Positions 56,893-64,000 of a stretch of 64,000 nucleotides of DNA are shown here, one piece after another. Source of the DNA: CAZLMG01 sp964560765 (lineage in GTDB: Bacteria > Bdellovibrionota_B > Oligoflexia > Oligoflexales > CAZLMG01); assembly GCA_964560765.1 (NCBI GenBank), contig CAZLMG010000001.1, positions 62,001 to 126,000 on the forward strand, given 5' to 3'. How positions within the stretch are numbered: the first letter of the stretch is position 1; each line of letters starts with the position of its first letter. Under the pieces are notes generated by a model. The model searched no databases, was not told the origin of the DNA, and was given only the letters and a program-made list of their open reading frames with translations. The translations under genes and the position numbers were made by a program.

Positions 56893-57927
56893 TTAGCCTT
56901 TCAGGACGTCTTTGTAGTGCCGCTCAATGGTACCAATCACCGCGTCTATGACCTGGTCCTCGGTCATTTGATCGTGGGCCGCCTGGGCGGTCAATCGCAA
57001 GCGATGGCGCATCACTGGCTTCGCCAAGCGGCGAATGTGCCGCCAGCGCACAGCTTCCGCACCTTCCATCATGGCCAAGGCGCGTGCCGTCGATACCAGA
57101 CTGATGCCGGCACGTGGCCCTGCGCCGTACCAAATCATGCGCTGCATCTGCGGATCGAGTTCCGACGATTCGCCGGGGCGAGTGCATCGAACCAGCGCGG
57201 CTACAGCCGCTAACAACTGATCATCAATGGCGACGTGTTTGGCCCTTTGGATGAGACGTTGCACATCTTCAAGGGAAACTGTCGCAGCGGTACCCTGACG
57301 CTCATTGTCGCGCAATTCGCCAATCAGAGAGTTGCTGGCATGCGCTTGCAGCAATCTCTTTTCTGCGTCCGCACTCGGATAATCGACCAGCGTATGGATT
57401 AAAAAGCGGTCAAGCTGGGCTTCCGGCAGAGGAAACGTACCCTCAGACTCAAATGGGTTCTGGGTGGCGAATACCAAGAATGGACTGGGCAGCGCATGCC
57501 GTTGGCCACCGACGGTGCAGAAGCGTTCTTGCATGGCCTCCAAAAGGGCCGACTGAGTCCGGGGCGATGCCCGATTGATTTCGTCTGCTAACAATAAATT
57601 TACAAACATAGGGCCATTGGCAAAGACAAATGTTCGCGCCCCCGTTTGCGGGTCCAGATTCAAGACGTCCGAACCAGTAATATCTGATGGAAGGAGGTCA
57701 GGAGTGAACTGCACACGCCCGAACTGCATCCCAACTTGCTCGGCAATGACCCGAACCAAGGTTGTCTTTGCAAGGCCAGGCGCACCGGTTACCAGGATGT
57801 GCCCACCCGAAAACAGACAACAAAGCGCTTCTTCAATCAGAGCCTCCTGACCGAACACGGCGGCACCAATGCGCGTCTTGAGATTACCCGCGGTTTCCGC
57901 GGCTTCCGCATTGGTCATGGGCTGCAT
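56893..57927 (-). CDS. MoxR-family AAA+ ATPase
   Basis: 344 aa. Walker A GAPGLAKTTLV, Walker B VNLLLADEINRASP and the MoxR motif QNPFESEGTFPLPEAQLDRF are all present. MoxR ATPases act as chaperones or maturation factors for VWA-containing partners. The ATG is chosen for AGGAG 6 nt upstream; the longer frame begins without a site. It heads a four-gene operon with DUF58, VWA/DUF4159 and amidotransferase-like genes. Confidence 0.95.
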   Translation of the reverse strand: MQPMTNAEAAETAGNLKTRIGAAVFGQEALIEEALCCLFSGGHILVTGAPGLAKTTLVRVIAEQVGMQFGRVQFTPDLLPSDITGSDVLNLDPQTGARTFVFANGPMFVNLLLADEINRASPRTQSALLEAMQERFCTVGGQRHALPSPFLVFATQNPFESEGTFPLPEAQLDRFLIHTLVDYPSADAEKRLLQAHASNSLIGELRDNERQGTAATVSLEDVQRLIQRAKHVAIDDQLLAAVAALVRCTRPGESSELDPQMQRMIWYGAGPRAGISLVSTARALAMMEGAEAVRWRHIRRLAKPVMRHRLRLTAQAAHDQMTEDQVIDAVIGTIERHYKDVLKG

Positions 57928-58065
57928 CTTCGACTCCTGTCGCAAGGGTAACGGGCAAAAAAACTTCATCTTTATTATAGCTTATGTCACTGGCGGTCCG
58001 GCAGCGTCACCAGGCAAAGTGACCGTCGCGACAGTTTACCCGATTAAGAGCAAAAGGGGGTTTTC

Positions 58066-58308
58066 TTGAATTTTCAATTTTTACCAAGCTCAGCCTGCTA
58101 CCGTCCGCATCTCCGGATCTCGCAGCGGGGTGGCAGCCAGACCGGGGGAGCCGCCTTGGAGTACCTCATCGTCAGTACTTTTGGATTATTGGTCTCCTTG
58201 ACGGCCCTTGCCGCCTTAAGCCTGGTGTTTGAAGAGAAAATGGCACGCGTTTCCGAAAAATTAGGGGTTGAGATCGAATGGGGTGACCTCAACCCCTTTG
58301 CGCCATAA
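58066..58308 (+). CDS. Flp/TadE-like small pilin
   Basis: 80 aa. GG-AALEY fits the Flp/TadE prepilin motif G(x4)EY, followed by a hydrophobic helix (IVSTFGLLVSLTALAALSLVF) and a short charged tail. The N-terminal part is longer than in typical Flp pilins and the start is TTG (AAGGGGG upstream). No tad assembly genes are in the window. Partner of the next small gene. Confidence 0.55.
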   Translation: MNFQFLPSSACYRPHLRISQRGGSQTGGAALEYLIVSTFGLLVSLTALAALSLVFEEKMARVSEKLGVEIEWGDLNPFAP

Positions 58309-58324
58309 CATTCCGGAATTTCAC

Positions 58325-58666
58325 TTGTTGATTCTGCGAATGATGCTGGCAATGCTGGGAGTCGTCTGCTGCCATTTGGCGGATTTGGAGCGTCGGAATG
58401 CCGAGACCCTTTGGCACGAAATGCATGTCATCCGCAAGCGGGTCCTGCGATCACCAAGCTTGACGGCGCAGGAATGGTGCCGCGAGGACCGACCAGTTCC
58501 GATTGGCAATTGTCAGCTGCGATTACAATGGCGGAAGACGGAGTCATGGCAGGACATTTGCCGCGAACTCCGTCCTGAAACGCTGCGAGTTGGCCGCTAT
58601 TGGCGCTTGGAGGCAGAGTGTCGGGGATTGATCAATTTTCAGCAAGACTGGGTGTTTTTTCGCTGA
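58325..58666 (+). CDS. Small membrane-anchored protein, function unknown
   Basis: About 113 aa. A short N-terminal hydrophobic segment (LRMMLAMLGVVCC) is followed by a soluble domain with four cysteines, two in EWCREDRPVPIGNCQL and one each in DICREL and AECRGL. Start uncertain (TTG 58325 or ATG 58340). It follows the pilin-like gene by 16 bp and may be a minor pilin partner. Confidence 0.45.
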   Translation: MLILRMMLAMLGVVCCHLADLERRNAETLWHEMHVIRKRVLRSPSLTAQEWCREDRPVPIGNCQLRLQWRKTESWQDICRELRPETLRVGRYWRLEAECRGLINFQQDWVFFR

Positions 58667-58717
58667 TGCTGCCATGAATTTAGCGTATGGTGTTTTTTTT
58701 CGCCGGGAGCCTACGCT

Positions 58718-59050
58718 ATGTTCTTTGCCGTCAGCAAGATTGTTTTTGATGAAGAATCCACCACCTCACAGGATGCCAAAGAACTGAAGAGTCTGGTCGA
58801 GAAAATTCGCGCCCGATTCAAAGTTTGTGCACACGCCCAGGCCGATGAAAATGCAGCAGCGCCACTTGCCCTTGGCGTCGCCATGATCGGCAACTCCGAA
58901 GAGCAGGTCAACCAAACCCTCGACTCGATCGTCGAGTTCTGTGAATCGTCTGGATTTGGTCGTGTCGCCGATGAGCACACGCTGATGGATGACATGGACC
59001 ATTTGCAAGAGGACTATGGCGGCGACGAGGAAGAAGAAACTGACAAGTAG
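58718..59050 (+). CDS. DUF503 family protein
   Basis: 110 aa, about the usual size for DUF503 (YlxP-like). It has the family's beta-alpha pattern: EKIRARFKVCAHAQ and LALGVAMIGNSEEQVNQTLD. DUF503 proteins sit near translation/ribosome factors in other genomes, but their role is unclear. An acidic C-terminal tail (EEEETDK). CGGGAG lies upstream of ATG. Confidence 0.82.
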   Translation: MFFAVSKIVFDEESTTSQDAKELKSLVEKIRARFKVCAHAQADENAAAPLALGVAMIGNSEEQVNQTLDSIVEFCESSGFGRVADEHTLMDDMDHLQEDYGGDEEEETDK

Positions 59051-59413
59051 GCCCCCCTGTCTCCTGCCCCCTAATGCGGGGTCACCGCAACCTGGCCTGA
59101 CTGCAATTGCTAAGTTGCAAATTGGGCCTATAACCTGCCGTTCATCCTTGGAAAAAGCTACGCCAGCGGCATGCTTTCAAAGTTATTTGCTGCTTTTTAC
59201 GCGGTGAACTTTTGTAGGCATTGAATCTTGCTGTTGTAATTCCAACTGCGTGATTCACTCGCGTAATGCTTGGCGCCCCCCCACCAAATATAACCCGATG
59301 TTTTCACTGGGATCTGCGAGCTGGTGATGGGCTTGCAACGTTGCGTTCAAACTTCGGCGTTGAGCACAGCATTCGCAGCGCCAGTTTCGCAAACCAGCAC
59401 CGGGAGAGTTTAT
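59051..59413. other. Intergenic region, no gene seen
   Basis: About 360 bp. A plus-strand frame extends upstream of the HTH gene's ATG, but its composition is poor and GGGAGAG marks the later start. A short inverted repeat CAATT...AATTG near 59104 is present but unassigned. Confidence 0.4.
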
Positions 59414-59794
59414 ATGCAACAGGCACACGAACCGTACGCCGCCATGTTAGGGGCCCTAACCCACGCCATGGAGGACGGGCTAGGGTTTAATCGCGGGAAA
59501 TCCCTGCGCTGGATTGCGCGCACTTTGGATGTCGATGCTGGCAGCCTGTCAAGGATACTATCAGGAAAGCGCCGCTTGCAGCCAACGCAAGCACTGTATA
59601 TCGCCAACAGACTTTCACTGGCACCGGAACAAAAAGAACAGCTGGTGGAGTTGGTGATGGCGGTCGCTCTCGAGGAGTTGATCGACTCCGTTCGCTCTCT
59701 CGGCGGTGATGACCAGAAAATTGCACCGGAGCACATCGCCGAGTCGATCTTAAAGGCGGCCCAATCAGTTCAAAGTCGAGTTAAGAAACCTTGA
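59414..59794 (+). CDS. Helix-turn-helix regulator-like protein
   Basis: 126 aa. A HTH region SLRWIARTLDVDAGSLSRIL with SGKRRLQPTQA following is readable. Relatives with long C-terminal domains are common in Bdellovibrio-like bacteria (TIGR02147); here only the HTH and a short helical tail remain. The stop codon (59792-59794) lies inside the left end of the mobile element, so the protein may be shortened or slightly extended by the insertion. GGGAGAG precedes the ATG. Confidence 0.75.
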   Translation: MQQAHEPYAAMLGALTHAMEDGLGFNRGKSLRWIARTLDVDAGSLSRILSGKRRLQPTQALYIANRLSLAPEQKEQLVELVMAVALEELIDSVRSLGGDDQKIAPEHIAESILKAAQSVQSRVKKP

Positions 59795-59857
59795 ACTGAC
59801 GCTGTGAAATGTGCTTTGGGTACCCCCATGTCACTTCCAACCCCTTAACAACTTCCG

Positions 59858-59887
59858 CATTTTGGCACCCCAGGAGGTGCCAAAATG
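59858..59887 (+). promoter_or_regulatory. Start-codon-blocking hairpin of the element's gene
   Basis: A perfect 12-bp stem (CATTTTGGCACC paired with its complement at 59876-59887) and six-base loop CCAGGA. The right arm contains the start codon ATG (59885-59887), and the ribosome site AGGAGGTG spans loop and stem. The hairpin would hide the start, a common way insertion elements limit transposase translation. Confidence 0.8.
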
Positions 59888-60142
59888 TGTCCCAACTGTA
59901 AACGACCAGATGCTTGGGTAATTCGTAAGGGGTTTTTCGCGCGTTCGACATTCGCGAAACGCAAGGTTCAGCGCTACTTATGTAAGACTTGTGGCAAGAC
60001 TTTTTCCGCGCAAACCGAGCATCACACATTCCGCCAGCGAACGTCTCGGCTCAATCAGCAAGTCTTCATGCTTTTATGCAGCAGTGTTTCCGAACGAAAG
60101 GTCGCCTTCAATGTCGGTGTCACGCCTCGCACAGTGAACTAG
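59885..60142 (+). CDS. Short zinc-ribbon transposase fragment
   Basis: 85 aa. It has CPNCKRPDAWVIRKG and RYLCKTCGKTFSAQT, a CxxC...CxxC zinc ribbon like the N-terminal InsA-type domain of IS1/IS1595-like elements. An HTH-like helix follows (ERKVAFNVGVTPRTV). It then stops at TAG with no catalytic DDE domain, so it is a remnant or a regulator-only product of the element. Confidence 0.72.
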   Translation: MCPNCKRPDAWVIRKGFFARSTFAKRKVQRYLCKTCGKTFSAQTEHHTFRQRTSRLNQQVFMLLCSSVSERKVAFNVGVTPRTVN

Positions 60143-60206
60143 AAGGGATGGTACCCCAGATCGCTTAGGGGGTACCCAAAGCACAGTTAATGGCACCAGT
60201 TTAAAT

Positions 60207-60548
60207 CTATTCGTCATCGCATTCATAATGGGTGTAGGGATGAACCCCGCTACGGCCCTTTATGTCACGCTGGACACCGACTTCGACGCTGGGTCGCGGC
60301 TCGCGTGTGGACGAGGCGCCGCCATCTCGAGTGCCGCACGGCTTTTGCGTGCTGGTAACACCGCCCGGCCCGGTGCGCTTCTTGACCATCGCGCCAGGGG
60401 GCGCGGTTTCGGTGGGAGCTGATTGCGCTCCAGTGTTCACCGCAGCAGGTGCCGCTTGCGGTCCCCGATCGGTATCCACCGTAGTCACGCAGCTAGCTGA
60501 AATGAATAGACAAAGGGAAAAAATGAAGATCGTAGACGAATGCAGCAT
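60207..60548 (-). CDS. Small putative lipoprotein, function unknown
   Basis: 113 aa with a lipoprotein signal (LCLFISASC), then a Pro/Ala/Thr-rich region and a short Gly/Arg-rich tail ending in DDE. ATG chosen for GAGG upstream. Its TAG stop lies immediately beyond the right end of the mobile element. Confidence 0.65.
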   Translation of the reverse strand: MLHSSTIFIFSLCLFISASCVTTVDTDRGPQAAPAAVNTGAQSAPTETAPPGAMVKKRTGPGGVTSTQKPCGTRDGGASSTREPRPSVEVGVQRDIKGRSGVHPYTHYECDDE

Positions 60549-60825
60549 ACAGACCTCAATGTGACGATGAACCACAGGGAGATCGTACACCCAACCTGGC
60601 GAATTGAGAAGAACGGGGTTTGCGGAAATCCTGCAAGATATGCCGCCCAGGATGCGCCAGATGCCACAGAAAATTTTTGCTTCTCCTGCCGATGTCAGCG
60701 GACAGCGGCGTTAAAGGCTGCTATTTGCTAGGTGTGCGATGACGAGTTAAGTGGCACGGCAATTGCTCGCAGGCTCCGCGACGCGCGCAACGCTTTGAAT
60801 ATCTGACGAGGGAAGGGAAAAGAGA

Positions 60826-62382
60826 ATGACCCGTTTGTACCATGCACTCCTGCTGCTATTGAGCTCCGTCGGTACCGTTGGCTACGCTGAAACTCAGCTG
60901 CCTCAAATCGACGACATGCTTGCTGATTTTTATCGGGACAGTGTCACCTTTATGAATCAACAACCGCCGAAAGTAGATAGTCGCGGGCGCGTGCGCCATG
61001 ACCCACGCTTTTCCACCGAGGCCCAATCCCAAGGCGATGATCTCCGACTTCGCGACCGAACTCGCGCGGTGATCCTTGACCGACGCGAACCAGCCTCAGC
61101 AGAAACTCCGGAAATGCGACGGTTGGGAGTGACCAGCATCCTCAGTGGTTACCTGCCGGATGATGATCCCGCAAACCTCGTCGATAATGACGCAGAAATG
61201 CTGCTGACCCTCGAAGACATCATTGCAGCCAATCTTGAATCGGCCGCACTACCCGAACAGCCCTGGTCCGGTGATTACTGGGCCATCTACAAAGGTAATT
61301 TGGGCGCTCGATACGCCGATACCGAGTTTCCTGGGGCCGTCGATTGGAAAGAGAACCATGAGTTCTCCTTAGCAAGGCCAGCGGCCGATATCATTGCCAG
61401 CGGTGATGCGGAGGCGATTAACCGCCTGTCTCCATCGGAAAAGTACGAGGCGATTGTCGGCGATACGGAGCACTTGCTCACGCAAGCCATGTGGCGCGAG
61501 GGTGAGTACTACTATGACAAATTCGGCGAAGTGGAGACTTGGTTCGGCATTTGTCACGGCTGGGCTCCAGCTGCCTATGTGATGAACCGACCAAAGCAGA
61601 GCGTCACGGTGCCGATGGCGCACACGGACTTGGGCGTTACTTTTTACCCCGATGACTTAAAAGGTCTGGCATCCCTATTGTGGGCGACAGCTGCTCCGCG
61701 CTCCCGCGCTATCGGCGGTCGCTGTAACGACAAGGAACCGAAGTTAGATGAAAATGGACGAGTTCTCGACGGCCCTTGCTTCGATACAAACCCGGGGGCT
61801 TGGCACTTAGCGGTGGTCAATCAAATCGGCATGTCCCAGCGCAGTGCCATCATCGACGCCTCTTTCGATTACGAAGTGTGGAACCAGCCTTTGGTTCGCT
61901 ACAAGTATAGCTACTTCAACCCGCAAAGCGCTAATCATGTAGCAACGCTTGCAGAAGCTAAGCTGCCCATCGCCGATTTTACCAAAGATAAGTTCAAAGC
62001 TTACCGCGACCCGCGAGCGACGCACGTGGTCGGCATTGCTATGGATGTTACCTACACCATTGAAACGCGCGCCACGACTCAGGCAACCAACGCTCCTGAA
62101 GAGGACGCGATGCGAACAGTTCGCTATCTTTACGACCTCGAATTGAGCGCTGATGGCCAAGTGATCGGCGGCGAGTGGTACATCAATCGCCACCCCGACT
62201 TCATCTGGACGCCAGCTAAAGGTCGCCGGGCACAAACCTACTATGACTTTGCCGCGACCGGCGCTTGGACAGAAGAGGGTGCCCGCGTCCCAGAAACTTG
62301 GCGAATGCCCGCTAAAGCAGCAAGCCAGCAGGGTCAGCCCCTGGCAAAAATTGTCGAGCGGCTCATTGAATTAGCGCAGTAG
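60826..62382 (+). CDS. Secreted GP42-type transglutaminase (transglutaminase elicitor domain)
   Basis: 518 aa with a Sec signal (LLLLLSSVGTVGYAE). The GP42/transglutaminase-elicitor domain is readable: LSPSEKYEAIVGD, WFGICHGWAPAA (catalytic Cys with His nearby), AWHLAVVNQIG and DASFDYEVWNQP. Such enzymes cross-link proteins through glutamine-lysine bonds; they are known from Phytophthora and from marine and other bacteria. Probably extracellular or periplasmic. The diheme cytochrome gene follows after 70 bp on the same strand. Confidence 0.9.
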   Translation: MTRLYHALLLLLSSVGTVGYAETQLPQIDDMLADFYRDSVTFMNQQPPKVDSRGRVRHDPRFSTEAQSQGDDLRLRDRTRAVILDRREPASAETPEMRRLGVTSILSGYLPDDDPANLVDNDAEMLLTLEDIIAANLESAALPEQPWSGDYWAIYKGNLGARYADTEFPGAVDWKENHEFSLARPAADIIASGDAEAINRLSPSEKYEAIVGDTEHLLTQAMWREGEYYYDKFGEVETWFGICHGWAPAAYVMNRPKQSVTVPMAHTDLGVTFYPDDLKGLASLLWATAAPRSRAIGGRCNDKEPKLDENGRVLDGPCFDTNPGAWHLAVVNQIGMSQRSAIIDASFDYEVWNQPLVRYKYSYFNPQSANHVATLAEAKLPIADFTKDKFKAYRDPRATHVVGIAMDVTYTIETRATTQATNAPEEDAMRTVRYLYDLELSADGQVIGGEWYINRHPDFIWTPAKGRRAQTYYDFAATGAWTEEGARVPETWRMPAKAASQQGQPLAKIVERLIELAQ

Positions 62383-62452
62383 TCTTTCAGTAGCTTTAGA
62401 TTTGGTGAGATTCGAAATGCAGGATCATGTTGATCATCGGAAGGAGACTTAC

Positions 62453-63265
62453 GTGACTCGTATGTTAAATGCCAGAAGTTGGTTTTTCGGATTAGGACTC
62501 ATGCTTACCGTGTCGTCCAATCTCGCTCGGGGCGCTGAAAATACCTGTGAACAACCCGGCCGACTGCCCCCCCTTTGCTACCAGATGAAAAGCCTGCGCA
62601 GCCACCTTCTTGTCCTTGAGGGACAGCGCGAACTCATGCAGTTGAACTACCCGCTGTTGCAAGCACTGGGTGATGGCATGGATCAGGTGGTCCACAAGAT
62701 CATCGTCAGCCGCTACTACAACGAGCACCTGCAGCAAATTGAAGAAGTCGGCAAACTGGCAAGGACGCTCGCAACACAAGCAGCGAATCGCTCACCGCAA
62801 GCCCTCAAGACAGTCAGCGAGATGCGCGCCCGTTGCCAAGGTTGTCACGCGAGCAGCGCGACGCCGGATCCGCTGAATTGGGAGCACATTATACAGGGCG
62901 ACTGGAACAAGATTATCGTGCACTGCAACGCTCCCGGCCGCAATCCATACGTTTGTCGTCATATGAATGCGATGGTCGTGGGCTTTGAGTATTTTTCAGC
63001 CATCGCACCGGCTGGTACCTTTGATTTCCCAGCGGCCGAGCATAACGCCATGGAGCTGAGCCGCATCGCCAAGCACCTGCAGGAGCTCGGAGGCGAGATT
63101 CACCCCAATGGGCAGCAAGCTTTGGAGAAAGTTGCCGCGCAGGCTGAGGAACTCGCGGTCTTGGCGCGCCAAGAAGATCCCACCCTATTTCCTGCTAGCA
63201 GCACAATCAAGGCTGCTTGCCAAGGGTGTCATGGCGGTGAAGCGTCTGGTAGCGCGCGCCGTTAG
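62453..63265 (+). CDS. Diheme c-type cytochrome-like protein
   Basis: 270 aa with a signal peptide. Two CxxCH heme sites: RCQGCHASS (middle) and ACQGCHGGE (C terminus), each closing a helical bundle like cytochrome c'. The GTG start is chosen because AAGGAG lies 6 nt upstream. Periplasmic electron carrier or sensor by analogy. It probably shares the transcript of the transglutaminase. Its stop overlaps the EAL gene's stop by 4 bp. Confidence 0.8.
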   Translation: MTRMLNARSWFFGLGLMLTVSSNLARGAENTCEQPGRLPPLCYQMKSLRSHLLVLEGQRELMQLNYPLLQALGDGMDQVVHKIIVSRYYNEHLQQIEEVGKLARTLATQAANRSPQALKTVSEMRARCQGCHASSATPDPLNWEHIIQGDWNKIIVHCNAPGRNPYVCRHMNAMVVGFEYFSAIAPAGTFDFPAAEHNAMELSRIAKHLQELGGEIHPNGQQALEKVAAQAEELAVLARQEDPTLFPASSTIKAACQGCHGGEASGSARR

Positions 63266-64000
63266 GCGACATCAGTGAGGCGAACTGGCATACTGTCAGT
63301 CGCCTCGATCTGTTCGAGAATGGTTTCCACTGCCTGTGGCCTATGAAAGAGAAAGCCCTGCACAAGATCCACACCCATTCCCTGCAGAACTTCAGCCTCT
63401 TCCCAAAGTTCGACGCCCTCCGCTAAGACCGTCGCATTTAAGAGTTTCGCTGCCTTGATCAAGCCGCGCACGTAGGCCTGCTTAATCGGGTCCGAATGGA
63501 TATTCTCGATGAGGCTGCGATCGAATTTGATCAAATCCGGCTCAATGTTAATGACCCGTTCCAGCCCAGCAAAACCACGACCAAAGTCATCTGCGGCAAC
63601 GCCGATGCGGCGCTGCCGCAAAATCTCGCGAACCTTCATCATCAATTCAAAGTTGTTGATGGCTTCCGATTCAGAAACCTCGAAAATGATACCCTCTCGA
63701 TCGGCGAAGACACCCTCTAGGCGGTCGAAGAAGTAGAGATTACGGGGCAGTATGTTGATCATCAGTTTCCCGGGCAACTTCTTGGATACTTGGGTTGCAT
63801 GGCGCAAGCAGGCCTGGTCGAGTTCGAGAGCAACGTTTGTCGATTTGGCGATGGCAAATAGGACGTCTGGCCGCAAATACTTAGCGTCGAGAATGGACTC
63901 TTCTTCGCTGACAATGCGCTCTACGGCCCCGGTGCGCACACGAATCAATGATTCAAAACCAAAAAGGTCACTTTCGAAGGGGCGAATGGACTGGGCCTTT
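63262..64000 (-). CDS. EAL-domain protein, partial (continues beyond window)
   Basis: The minus-strand frame runs to the window edge without a start, so the N terminus is missing. The EAL phosphodiesterase motifs are mostly present: FESLIR (for EALxR), NILPRN, DDFGRGFAGLERV and IKFDRSLI, and AEGVE. EAL enzymes hydrolyse c-di-GMP. ESL in place of EAL and the NILP variant leave activity uncertain. A PilZ protein elsewhere in the window is a possible downstream reader of c-di-GMP. Confidence 0.88.
   Translation of the reverse strand, partial: KAQSIRPFESDLFGFESLIRVRTGAVERIVSEEESILDAKYLRPDVLFAIAKSTNVALELDQACLRHATQVSKKLPGKLMINILPRNLYFFDRLEGVFADREGIIFEVSESEAINNFELMMKVREILRQRRIGVAADDFGRGFAGLERVINIEPDLIKFDRSLIENIHSDPIKQAYVRGLIKAAKLLNATVLAEGVELWEEAEVLQGMGVDLVQGFLFHRPQAVETILEQIEATDSMPVRLTDVA

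Larger units (their letters stand above)
59790..60205. mobile_element. Short insertion element derivative (about 415 bp)
   Basis: The core ends are a perfect 18-bp inverted pair (TGTGCTTTGGGTACCCCC at 59810-59827 and 60168-60185). Outside them the two ends continue to match imperfectly, giving ~38-bp terminal repeats beginning CTTGAACTG on the left and TTTAAACTG on the right. An inner 8-bp inverted pair (GGTACCCC) lies at the right. The cargo is one short zinc-ribbon transposase-like frame, so the element is probably non-autonomous. It sits between the stop codons of two convergent genes. No target-site duplication was recognised. Confidence 0.75.

Noticed and set aside
1..64000. CRISPR arrays, rRNA or tRNA genes
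   Set aside because: No regularly spaced identical repeats and no recognisable tRNA/rRNA sequence were seen on reading through; a covariance search would settle this.

Overview
This window looks like a piece of chromosome from a free-living or predatory-type Gram-negative bacterium with about 50-55% GC by eye. Bdellovibrionota/Oligoflexia-like or another deltaproteobacterial-style lineage is the best guess. That is inference from gene style: a very high density of Sec/SPII lipoproteins of unknown function, secreted proteases, PilZ, EAL and DUF342 proteins, DUF1554 and GP42-type transglutaminase domains, and lone histidine kinases. No rRNA, tRNA or CRISPR array was seen.

Layout. 0-9.5 kb: a lipoprotein trypsin with three C-terminal repeats, a nucleotidyltransferase/ribbon-helix-helix pair behind tandem palindromes, two lipoproteins, a large lipoprotein-signal + GNAT + double-AAA+ (Clp-like) fusion, an AAA_14/DUF4143 ATPase and a broken lipoprotein gene. 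9.9-10.7 kb: a HEPN/MNT toxin-antitoxin pair. 10.9-13.4 kb: a secreted gluzincin protease with a P-domain. 13.4-13.7 kb: a probable independent structured small RNA on the minus strand, with three GGAGGA linkers spaced exactly 52 nt apart, its own promoter and a strong terminator. 14-20.6 kb: a helical-repeat protein, two paralogous lipoproteins sharing a near-identical 185-bp tract, and another lipoprotein. 21-27.5 kb: an exported Fic-like protein, a possibly truncated gene, a secreted metzincin, a secreted GH13 enzyme, a VapBC pair whose 50-aa antitoxin is very short, and a small secreted protein. 27.5-31 kb: a DUF342 (FapA-like) gene split by a 31-bp tandem duplication, and a baeRF-type release-factor paralogue. 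31-38.6 kb: lipoproteins, a histidine kinase, an RNase Z-like hydrolase and a CxxCH protein.

38.6-58 kb holds most of the housekeeping content: a translationally coupled htpG-tldD-pmbA-like operon, an outer-membrane barrel with its lipoprotein, ATP-type pckA, PilZ, LOG-family and GspC-like genes, and a four-gene MoxR/DUF58/VWA-DUF4159/amidotransferase-like operon. 58-64 kb: a Flp/TadE-like small pilin, a DUF503 protein, an HTH regulator, a short insertion-element derivative with long imperfect terminal repeats, a GP42-type transglutaminase, a diheme cytochrome, and an EAL protein cut by the window end.

Most exported proteins have no assigned partner. The clearest functional units are the toxin-antitoxin pairs, the htpG operon, the MoxR operon and the transglutaminase/cytochrome pair. 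The most unusual items are the lipoprotein-GNAT-Clp fusion, the GGAGGA small RNA, the 31-bp duplication in the DUF342 gene, and the mobile-element ends that abut stop codons.
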